A stretch of 31,016 nt of DNA from CAZIOH01 sp964540815 (GTDB lineage: Bacteria; Myxococcota_A; Polyangia; Fen-1088). The notes under the pieces were generated by a model that was not told the DNA's origin, did not search any database, and saw nothing but the letters and a program-made list of their open reading frames with translations. Position numbers and translations under genes: made by a program. The stretch is taken from positions 1-31,016 of the forward strand of contig CAZIOH010000079.1 of assembly GCA_964540815.1 (NCBI GenBank), read 5' to 3'. Positions within the stretch are counted from its first letter, which is position 1, and each line of letters opens with the position of its first letter. Below, piece after piece: positions 14,551 through 21,132 of this stretch.

Positions 14551-15113
14551 CGGGAGCTCGCCTCCTCCTCGGTGCCGAGCTGGATCTGCTCCACGCCCAC
14601 CCGATGCAGGGCCTCCATGACCCGGCGGGCCTGGCCATAGTCGATGCGGGTGTCCCCCTTGAGGAAGATGGCCTTGTCGGGGTGATGCCGGCGCTCCTCG
14701 GTGACCGCCCCGGCCAGGCGGTCCAGGGACACCGGGGTGCTCCCGACGTAGATCTGGCCGAGGTGGGTGATGGCGACGACGATGTCCCGGTTGTCGTCAC
14801 CCCGCTTGTCGTGGTGCTGGGTGATGGGCAGATCGACGTTGACGCCCTTGCTGAGCATGGGGGTCACGACCATGAAGATGATGAGGAGCACCAGCACCAC
14901 GTCGACGAGCGGGGTGATGTTGATGTCGGCGCGCAGGCTGTGCCGCGGCCGCGGGGTGGCCCGACGGGAATCCGGCCCCGGTCGCCTGGCCGCCGGCCGA
15001 GCCCCGGCCCCGGCCCCGGGGCCCCCGCCGTTGCTCGACCGGGGACCGCGCCCGCGCTGCCAGGAAGCCCGGCCGGCGCCGGCGGAACGGAGACGGAGGC
15101 CGACGGCGATCAC
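14547..15113 (-). CDS. exbD: ExbD/TolR-family protein with long N-terminal extension
   Basis: 188 aa starting at a GTG (15113) that overlaps the stop of the ExbB gene as GTGA. The first 60 residues are rich in Arg, Gly, Ala and Pro and have no match to the family. Then comes the normal ExbD part: INITPLVDVVLVLLIIFMVVTP with the motor Asp (D67), and a periplasmic domain (VAITHLGQIYVGSTPVSLDRL to the end). ExbD proteins are usually about 140 aa, so the extension is unusual. If the real start were nearer the membrane segment no alternative ATG or GTG offers itself, which supports the long form. It works with the ExbB and TonB proteins encoded directly upstream. Confidence 0.9.
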   Translation of the reverse strand: MIAVGLRLRSAGAGRASWQRGRGPRSSNGGGPGAGAGARPAARRPGPDSRRATPRPRHSLRADINITPLVDVVLVLLIIFMVVTPMLSKGVNVDLPITQHHDKRGDDNRDIVVAITHLGQIYVGSTPVSLDRLAGAVTEERRHHPDKAIFLKGDTRIDYGQARRVMEALHRVGVEQIQLGTEEEASSR

Positions 15114-15823
15114 GCGTCCGTGGTCTCCGCGCGCGGGTCGAGCCGGACGTCCTTCAGGATGGCGTCCACCAGCTCCGACGCCGCCTCGTCGACGTCCACC
15201 GTCAGATCGTCCACCCGGGCGGTGAAGAAGTTGTAGAACCACACCGCCAGGATCGCCACGCCGAGGCCCACCGCGGTGGTGACCAGGGCCTCCGCGATGC
15301 CGGCGGAGACCGTGCCGATTCCACCGCCGCCCTTGGCCGGATCCGCCAGCTTCTGGAAGGCGGTGATGATTCCGCCGACGGTGCCGAAGAGCCCGACGAA
15401 CGGCGCCGACGAGGACACCGTGGCCAGGACCGGCAGACCCCGCTTGAGGTTGGCGAGCTCGCGATCCTTCGTCCGCTCCATCCCGCGCACCACCGCGTCC
15501 ACGACGTCGTAGTGACCGGTGCCGGCCCGGCGCACGTCCATGCCCTTGACCCACTCCGAGACGCCCGTCCCCACCACCCGGGCCACCGGGCTGCCGCGGA
15601 ACTTGTCCTCGACCCCCCGCGCCGACTCGAGCGCCCCGCTCTGTCCGATGAGCGGGCCGAGCGCCCGGAGGTAACCCGCCGAGGCGGACAGGGCGCGCCG
15701 GTACACGAGCACCCGGTCCACCGAGATGGCCAGGGAGTAGACCGACATGGCCACGAGGACGACCACCACCGCGCGGGCGACCAGGCCCATCTCTTGCCAC
15801 AGACCGAGAACGGTGAAATTCAT
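15110..15823 (-). CDS. exbB: MotA/TolQ/ExbB proton-channel family protein
   Basis: A 237-aa inner-membrane protein that forms the proton channel driving TonB. Three membrane segments are visible: about 13-33 (LVARAVVVVLVAMSVYSLAIS), about 133-157 (the conserved block APFVGLFGTVGGIITAF) and about 170-195 (ALVTTAVGLGVAILAVWFYN). The cytoplasmic stretch between the first two contains VVDAVVRGMERTKDRELANLKRGL, normal for the family. The ATG at 15823 has AGGAG eight bases upstream. It lies 11 bp after the TonB gene and overlaps the first exbD gene by 4 bp, so the motor genes are translated together. Confidence 0.93.
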   Translation of the reverse strand: MNFTVLGLWQEMGLVARAVVVVLVAMSVYSLAISVDRVLVYRRALSASAGYLRALGPLIGQSGALESARGVEDKFRGSPVARVVGTGVSEWVKGMDVRRAGTGHYDVVDAVVRGMERTKDRELANLKRGLPVLATVSSSAPFVGLFGTVGGIITAFQKLADPAKGGGGIGTVSAGIAEALVTTAVGLGVAILAVWFYNFFTARVDDLTVDVDEAASELVDAILKDVRLDPRAETTDA

Positions 15824-15834
15824 GCTTGGCGCTC

Positions 15835-16680
15835 CTAGCTGGACCCGAAGTCGAAGTTGGCGAAGTAGCAGAATGGTACTGGCGTTCCGTTGGCCACCAG
15901 CGGCCGGAACCGCCAGGTCTTGACCGCCGAGGTCACGCTGGCATCGAGCATCGGCGGGCCGTGCTTGAGGATGAGCACGCCGTCGACCGAGCCGGCGGTC
16001 CCGACGCACACCTTGGCCCTCACGCCGTACTTCATCCCGGCAGTGGCCCGAAGCACCGCCGGAAAGTCGGGTTCCGGACCCGAGAGCTTCTGCGCGGCGC
16101 CCATCTGCGGCGGCAGGAAGCGGGCGCCGACCGGGGCCGCGCTCGGCGGTCCCGCCCCGGTCCCACCCACGGTGCCTCCAGGCGTGCCGCCCGGGATCCC
16201 CCCGCTCACGCCACCGACCACCCCTGCCTTGGATCCGCCCGCCACCCCTGGGCCTGCAGGTCCAGGTTGCTCCGCCACCGGCGATTCGGCTGGCACCGGG
16301 TGCGGGGGGGGCGGAGCTGGCGGAGGCTCGACGGTGGGCGCAACGAGCTTCGGCGGCTCGGGCGTGCTCGGACGAGGCACCGGGTTGACCTTGGGCGGGC
16401 TCGGCGGTCTGCGCCTCGCCGCGGGTGAGCCAGCCCCTCCCCCGAGCGGCGCCGGCGGGGGCGGCGGCGGGGGCGGAGCCGCCGTCACGAAGGTCACCGT
16501 CACGGTCGGCGGGGAGAGCTCCTCGATGTGCCAGTACGAGTAGGCGACCGCCGCGACCACCGCCACGCCGTGCACCACGATGGACATCGCGGTGATCAGC
16601 CGTCGCGAGCGCGCGCGCGGCGCCGCCGGCGAGGGCCCGCCCCCAGAGGCCATCGAGCGCGCGAGCGCCTCGAAGGCCAC
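15835..16680 (-). CDS. tonB: TonB-family energy transducer, Pro-rich and Gly-rich
   Basis: 281 aa starting at GTG 16680 behind AAGGGGGTG. A cytoplasmic N-terminus is followed by one membrane anchor (about 29-48, LITAMSIVVHGVAVVAAVAYS). A run of eight prolines opens a Pro-rich spacer, then a Gly-rich spacer with GG(I/T)PGGT-like repeats (about 165-190). The C-terminal TonB domain (about 210-281) includes PDFPAVLRA, VCVGTAGSVDGVLILKHG and VKTWRFRPLVANGTPVPFCY. The protein spans the periplasm and passes force from ExbB/ExbD to an outer-membrane receptor, most likely the one at the end of this gene set. The two-part spacer is much longer than needed for the anchor and could reach across the envelope. 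Confidence 0.92.
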   Translation of the reverse strand: MAFEALARSMASGGGPSPAAPRARSRRLITAMSIVVHGVAVVAAVAYSYWHIEELSPPTVTVTFVTAAPPPPPPPPAPLGGGAGSPAARRRPPSPPKVNPVPRPSTPEPPKLVAPTVEPPPAPPPPHPVPAESPVAEQPGPAGPGVAGGSKAGVVGGVSGGIPGGTPGGTVGGTGAGPPSAAPVGARFLPPQMGAAQKLSGPEPDFPAVLRATAGMKYGVRAKVCVGTAGSVDGVLILKHGPPMLDASVTSAVKTWRFRPLVANGTPVPFCYFANFDFGSS

Positions 16681-16748
16681 TAGATCACCCCCTTCGCAAG
16701 GGCGTCGGCGCAGGAGGAGGGGAGGGGAGCTGGATGGCGGTTCACGGG

Positions 16749-17714
16749 TCAGGGCTCCGCCGCGCGCGCGGTGTATTCCTGGGCGTGCGCCACCGCGGCT
16801 TGCCATGCGCTCGCCTGGCTGCGGTCGAGGTACGCCAGGGACAGCTGACGGTAGAGGAGCCCGATGTAGGTCGCGGCGGCGGCATCGTGTGGCCGCAGCG
16901 CGAGCGCGCGCTGCAGGTAGTCGATGCCCACCTCGGCCAGCGCTACCCGCTCGTCCCCCACGATGTCGCCCGGCGCGGGTGCAGGCGGGGAGGCGGCGGG
17001 AGTCGCCTCGGCCGCTCGAACGTCGACGGATTCGTCGCGCCTCGGGCTCGACGTGTCCGATCCACCCGCCGGCGCTGGAGCCTGGCGTCCGGGTCGGGGA
17101 TCGTACGCGATCGCGGCTGGTCCCCCTCCGTGCGCCTGCAGGACCTGCCAGGCGAACGTACCGACGGCGTATTGCGACTCGGCGTCCGTCGGGCGCAGCA
17201 GGGCGGCCTTGCGATAGAAGGCCAGGGCATCGCGCCAGCGCCCCATCCGGGCGTAGACCTGCTCGAGGCCGAGGATCACGTCCAGATCGCGCGGGTTCCG
17301 CTCGTGACGGAGGCTGAAGGTCCGCTCGATGGTCCGGTACTCGCCCACGTCGAAGAGGGTCTGCACGTAGAGCGTGTCGCCGCGGGGATCGCCCGGGGCG
17401 AGCGCGCGCAGGCGCTTGAAGGACTCGAGCGCGCACTGGGCCGCCTGCCGGTTGGCGGCCCCATCCGCGCCCGGCAAGATCAGCTCCCGGCAGGCGTAGC
17501 CGCGGTTCAACCACAGCAGCGGCAGCTCCGGCAGATCGACCGCGGCCTCGTCGAAGCGGGCCACCGCGGCGACGAAGTCCCCCCGCTTGTAGGCGGCGTT
17601 TCCCTCCTGGATCTTCTTGCGACCGCGCAGCTCCCCGCACCCGAGCGGTGGCCCGCTCGAGGCGCCGATCATCATCAGCCAGGCGAGCGCCGAGGGAGTG
17701 GACCAGCGACGCAC
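16749..17714 (-). CDS. TPR-repeat lipoprotein
   Basis: A 321-aa predicted lipoprotein. The signal peptide ends in the lipobox PLGC with C26. Tetratricopeptide-like helices follow: EGNAAYKRGDFVAAVARFDEAAVDLPELPLLWLNRGYA, then IERTFSLRHERNPRDLDVILGLEQVYARMGRWRDALAFYRKAALLRP. After a Pro/Ala/Ser-rich disordered stretch (about 205-250) a final repeat reads ALAEVGIDYLQRALALRPHDAAAATYIGLLYRQ. TPR lipoproteins act as scaffolds for envelope machines. The GTG start (17714) falls two bases after the stop of the FolK-PilZ gene, and TonB starts 68 bp downstream, so it should be expressed with the TonB system. A direct role in that system is inference. Confidence 0.85.
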   Translation of the reverse strand: MRRWSTPSALAWLMMIGASSGPPLGCGELRGRKKIQEGNAAYKRGDFVAAVARFDEAAVDLPELPLLWLNRGYACRELILPGADGAANRQAAQCALESFKRLRALAPGDPRGDTLYVQTLFDVGEYRTIERTFSLRHERNPRDLDVILGLEQVYARMGRWRDALAFYRKAALLRPTDAESQYAVGTFAWQVLQAHGGGPAAIAYDPRPGRQAPAPAGGSDTSSPRRDESVDVRAAEATPAASPPAPAPGDIVGDERVALAEVGIDYLQRALALRPHDAAAATYIGLLYRQLSLAYLDRSQASAWQAAVAHAQEYTARAAEP

Positions 17715-17715
17715 C

Positions 17716-18744
17716 TCAGGTCGTCGAATCAGCCGCCACCCGCGCCAGGAAGGCGTCGATCTGGGCCTGGGAGTCCGCGAGCAGGTTCACGAACTTCACG
17801 CCCATGCGCAGCGCCTCGGCGCCGCCGTTCGAGACGATCTCGCCGGTGACGGCGACCGGCCGGCTGTCCCCGGGCAACGTGAAGGTCAGGTTCACCAGCG
17901 TCCCGCGGGGCAAGGGGATCGTATGATCGAGGCGCATCCCCCCACGCGACAGATCCCCGGCGCGGCGGAAGTAGCGTTCGTTCTCGGTGGTCTCCTCGAC
18001 CCACATCTCGAGCGGAATCCGATGGGCTCGTCGACGTTCGACCCACAACGCTGGACCCTCATCTGAGTGACCTTCCGACATGGATCCTCCCGTGACCCAG
18101 TCATGGTATTCCGGATTCGCTGGTGAGGGCAAGTTCGACCGGGCGCCCGCGCCTCGCGGCGGCCAGACTTGCGGCGATGGTTTCACCATGCCCGGTGCCG
18201 GCGCGGCCAGATCGAGGGCCTCGCCGGTCCGCGGGTGCACGAGCCCGGGCGTCGCGACCTCGGCGAGCGGGATGCGCACGAACGGGCGATCGAGGAGCTC
18301 GGGGTGCGGCACCCGCAGCGATGGGGTCTCGATGACGGCGGCGCCGTAGAGCAAAATGTCGATATCGATGTGGCGCGCAGCCCTCGCCACCCCGGCCGGG
18401 CGGATCCGCCCGAGCGCGGCCTCGATGGCCAGGCACGCGGCCAGCAGCTCGAAGGGGCCGAGGGTGGTCCGCCCCCGCACCACGGCGTTCAAGTAGGGCG
18501 GCTGCGGGTGATCGGCGATGGCCACGGTCTCGAAGAGGCGTGACCGGTGCACCTCGCGGAGAGGCACGAGCGCCTCGAGCGCCGCCACCGCCGCCGCGAG
18601 GGTCTCTGCGCGGGGCCCGAGGTTGGCGCCGAGCCCGATGTAGCACACCACCCCGCCCGGCTCGCGCTCGGAGCCTGGCCCGCTGCCAGGGGAGGCGGAC
18701 GGCGACGTGGCGGTGATGGCGGCTGTGTCGGACGGGGAGGGCAA
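17716..18744 (-). CDS. folK: FolK (HPPK) domain and PilZ domain in one open frame
   Basis: One uninterrupted frame of 342 codons from TTG 18744 (a GTG near codon 32 is an alternative). Residues about 33-190 are 6-hydroxymethyl-7,8-dihydropterin pyrophosphokinase, a folate-synthesis enzyme: CYIGLGANLGPR at its start, the signature ARHIDIDILLYG, and VPHPELLDRPFVRIPLAEV. Residues about 232-342 are a PilZ domain with the c-di-GMP motif RRRAHR and DLSRGG. FolK normally ends near residue 190 here and has no stop codon, so the two parts are joined by about 40 Pro/Ala/Gly residues. A strong internal Shine-Dalgarno and ATG (18081) before the PilZ part suggest that PilZ may also, or only, be made separately. 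It heads the TonB gene set. Confidence 0.85.
   Translation of the reverse strand: MPSPSDTAAITATSPSASPGSGPGSEREPGGVVCYIGLGANLGPRAETLAAAVAALEALVPLREVHRSRLFETVAIADHPQPPYLNAVVRGRTTLGPFELLAACLAIEAALGRIRPAGVARAARHIDIDILLYGAAVIETPSLRVPHPELLDRPFVRIPLAEVATPGLVHPRTGEALDLAAPAPGMVKPSPQVWPPRGAGARSNLPSPANPEYHDWVTGGSMSEGHSDEGPALWVERRRAHRIPLEMWVEETTENERYFRRAGDLSRGGMRLDHTIPLPRGTLVNLTFTLPGDSRPVAVTGEIVSNGGAEALRMGVKFVNLLADSQAQIDAFLARVAADSTT
18079..18091 (-). promoter_or_regulatory. Internal ribosome binding site and ATG for a separate 121-aa PilZ protein
   Basis: On the minus strand GGGAGGA (18091-18085) is followed three bases later by ATG (18081-18079). This is one of the strongest ribosome binding sites in the window. 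Starting there gives 121 residues (17716-18081) that open MSEGHSDEG and contain the whole PilZ domain, with no FolK part. Confidence 0.6.
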
Positions 18745-18818
18745 GGGATGAGGACCGGGATGTTCCGTCGCCAGGCCGGAGGCGAGGCGCGGTCGAAGTA
18801 GTGTAAAACCCTGCGCCC

Positions 18819-19631
18819 ATGCGCGCCGCTCTGATCGCCGCGACCGCCACGGGTCTCGCCACCGGACTCGGCGCCGCGCCGTTCCTGTTCGTGCGCGAGC
18901 TGCCCCGCCGGGTGTACGACGGGGTCCTCGGGCTCGGGGCCGGGCTGATGCTGGCGGCCGCCACCCTCGGGCTCCTCGGTGAGGCGCTGGCAGGCGTTCG
19001 CGGTCCGGGCGGCCTCGTCGCCGGGCGCCTGGGGGCGGTCACCCTCGGCTTCGCGATCGGAGCCGGCCTCGCCGCCCTGATGGATCGTCTGATTCCCCAC
19101 CGCCACGCGAGCGGCCACCATCAGCACATCGGGCACCACCCGGGCCACGATCACCACGACCGCGTCGACGACGGAGCCGGCCCGGATGCGTGGCGCGGAT
19201 ACGCCATCGTGGGCGCTCTGGCCATCCACCGGATCCCCGAGGGGCTGGCGATCGGGGCCGGGTTCGCCGCGGTCGAGCACGCACGCCTCGGCCTGCTGCT
19301 GGCGATCGCGGTGGGCCTGCAGAACGCCTGCGAGGGAATCGTCATGGCCGCGCCCCTCCGGCATGGCGGGGTGACCATCGGCCGCAGCACGGCGATCGTC
19401 ACCCTGGCGGGGCTCGTCACCCCCCTCGCCACCCTCATCGGTGGATTGCTGACCGCCGAGACCTCGGCGTTGATGCCCTTCATCCTGGCCCTGGCGGCCG
19501 GCACGCTCATCTACGTGACCTCGAACGAGATCATCCCCGAGTCCCACAGCCATGGTTTCGAGGGCACGGCCTCCATGGGGCTCGTGACCGGCTTCTTGAT
19601 GACCATGGTGCTGAAGTCCATCCTGCCCTAG
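18819..19631 (+). CDS. ZIP-family divalent metal transporter, GufA-like
   Basis: 270 aa with about eight membrane segments; it would move Zn or similar metal ions into the cytoplasm. A His-rich cytoplasmic loop (residues 94-113: HRHASGHHQHIGHHPGHDHH) is typical of ZIP proteins and may collect metal. The fourth-helix motif, usually HNxPEG, reads HRIPEG (137-142). The fifth-helix motif, usually QNxPEG in the GufA group, reads QNACEG (168-173). The last helices keep SNEIIPESHSHG. The two changes touch the metal path, so selectivity may differ from known members. The ATG at 18819 has no clear Shine-Dalgarno. The gene is divergent from folK-pilZ (74-bp gap) and convergent with the cysteine-rich lipoprotein gene. 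Confidence 0.88.
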   Translation: MRAALIAATATGLATGLGAAPFLFVRELPRRVYDGVLGLGAGLMLAAATLGLLGEALAGVRGPGGLVAGRLGAVTLGFAIGAGLAALMDRLIPHRHASGHHQHIGHHPGHDHHDRVDDGAGPDAWRGYAIVGALAIHRIPEGLAIGAGFAAVEHARLGLLLAIAVGLQNACEGIVMAAPLRHGGVTIGRSTAIVTLAGLVTPLATLIGGLLTAETSALMPFILALAAGTLIYVTSNEIIPESHSHGFEGTASMGLVTGFLMTMVLKSILP

Positions 19632-19668
19632 TCCCCTGTCCGGTGCTGGCTCGGCCTCGGGACGAGCT

Positions 19669-21132
19669 TCAGGGCGGCGCCGAGGCGACGGGCCCCCCGA
19701 AGGTGGTCCCGGCGGTGGCCCCGATGGCGGGTTGGGTCGGCGAGGCGACGTACTGCTCGGCTCCGGCACACTGCTCGGCCGTGCTCGGCCCGCAGGTGGT
19801 GGCGCTGCTCTGGCCCGGATCCATCCCGCAGTGGAGGGAGATGCATTCCAGATCCGACTGGCAGATGCTGCCGGCGCGGGACGAGCCTGGAAAGACGCAC
19901 TTGCCAGTGACAGGGCCAGTTCCAGTGCCGATGCCACCAATTCCAGTGCCAGGGTCGCTGGCGCTCCCGTAGCAGATCGCGGGGGGCGCGCAGCGCTGGT
20001 CGAGGGAGCAGGGCGCACCCACGGAAGGCGGGGCGCCACAGCGGCCGACTCCGGCGGTGGCGGTCGGGTCGTCGCTGACGCAGGCCAGGGCGGGGGCGCA
20101 CGGAGCGAGGCCTCCCCCCTGCATGACACAAGGGGCTCCCATCTGGCCGGGCGCCTGGCAGACGCCAGCACCGTTCACGCCCGCGCCCACGCACGCGACC
20201 GTCGGGTCGAGGGACAGGTCGCAGATCGGACCGGTCGGGGACTCTTCCAGGCACGGCTCCCCGAGCTGGGGCAAGCGGTGACATCGACCGCCCCCGCACT
20301 GCAGATCGCGGGGGCTGTCCGCGCAGGCAATGGCGAAGATGGCACCCATGTTCGAGTCCTGCGAGGTCGAGCACACCTCGCCTTCCTCGGCTGGCCTGGC
20401 GCACACCGAATCGCCGCGGCGACAGTAGAGCTCGGGTGCGCAGTCCGTCGAGGCCGAACAGGGGGTGCCCGGCTGGCCGTCGGGCTGACAGTGGCCGCGC
20501 GCGCCCGGCACGATGTCACCGAGCGCCAAGGGGGCGCGCAGGGCGCTGGCGCTGATGCTCCAGGCGGCGTCTCCTCCCGTGGTGCAGCTTTGGCCGGGGG
20601 CGCACTCGCTGGGCAGAAAGCACTCCGATCCAGCCGGGAGCTGGCCGATGAACGGACTCGGGCACAGCGCATACCGATCCCAGAGCAGGAGCGGTATCAC
20701 CAGCAACACGCCCGGCCGGAGATCGAGCGGACGATTGCAGGCCCCCTTCGTGAACTGCGCGATGCAAGAGGCCGCAACCGCCGCATCGAACGAGAGGTGG
20801 TTGGTCTCGAGCCCGATGCGCGCCTCCGTCAGCCTCTCGGAGATGGCCCGGGTCACGACCGGTCGACAGGCCGATTCCGTGAGGTATCCGCCCGTCCCGG
20901 CGGTCTCGATCTCGGGCACCGCGCAACAACGAAACTGCCACCCACACATGGCCGCGCCGAGCTCGGCGACGAAGCTGTCCATGAGCGGGGTTTGCGCCTC
21001 TCCCGTCGCTGGGCTCGGGGTCGAACAACCGCCGCCGCCCTGGGCGGCGCAGGCGAAGACGATCAGCCGGGCGACGGAAAGCCGTCTTGTCCCCCCGGCC
21101 CTGCCCAAGGCGGTGGCGCGAGCTCGACTCAC
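19669..21132 (-). CDS. Cysteine-rich exported protein, probable lipoprotein
   Basis: 487 aa from a GTG (21132) that overlaps the stop of the cytochrome gene as GTGA. The N-terminus has a basic part and a short hydrophobic stretch ending QGGGGC, a possible lipobox, although the hydrophobic core is weak. About 37 cysteines follow in repeated short modules of the type G-x-P-C, S-D-C-x-x-x-x-x-C and G-x-C (for example GTPCSASTDCAPELYC and GSICQSDLECISLHC). This pattern is familiar from myxobacterial secreted proteins and resembles Dickkopf-type disulfide-rich domains. The fold implies an extracytoplasmic, disulfide-bonded protein. Binding partner unknown; translational coupling suggests that it works with the cytochrome. 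Confidence 0.75.
   Translation of the reverse strand: MSRARATALGRAGGTRRLSVARLIVFACAAQGGGGCSTPSPATGEAQTPLMDSFVAELGAAMCGWQFRCCAVPEIETAGTGGYLTESACRPVVTRAISERLTEARIGLETNHLSFDAAVAASCIAQFTKGACNRPLDLRPGVLLVIPLLLWDRYALCPSPFIGQLPAGSECFLPSECAPGQSCTTGGDAAWSISASALRAPLALGDIVPGARGHCQPDGQPGTPCSASTDCAPELYCRRGDSVCARPAEEGEVCSTSQDSNMGAIFAIACADSPRDLQCGGGRCHRLPQLGEPCLEESPTGPICDLSLDPTVACVGAGVNGAGVCQAPGQMGAPCVMQGGGLAPCAPALACVSDDPTATAGVGRCGAPPSVGAPCSLDQRCAPPAICYGSASDPGTGIGGIGTGTGPVTGKCVFPGSSRAGSICQSDLECISLHCGMDPGQSSATTCGPSTAEQCAGAEQYVASPTQPAIGATAGTTFGGPVASAPP

Noticed and set aside
12995..14800. Continuous open frame joining the TonB receptor to the region of the lipoprotein and ExbD genes
   Set aside because: The receptor has a clear signal peptide and tandem ATG with a binding site at 12994. 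The upstream frame is antiphase shadow of the lipoprotein and ExbD genes.
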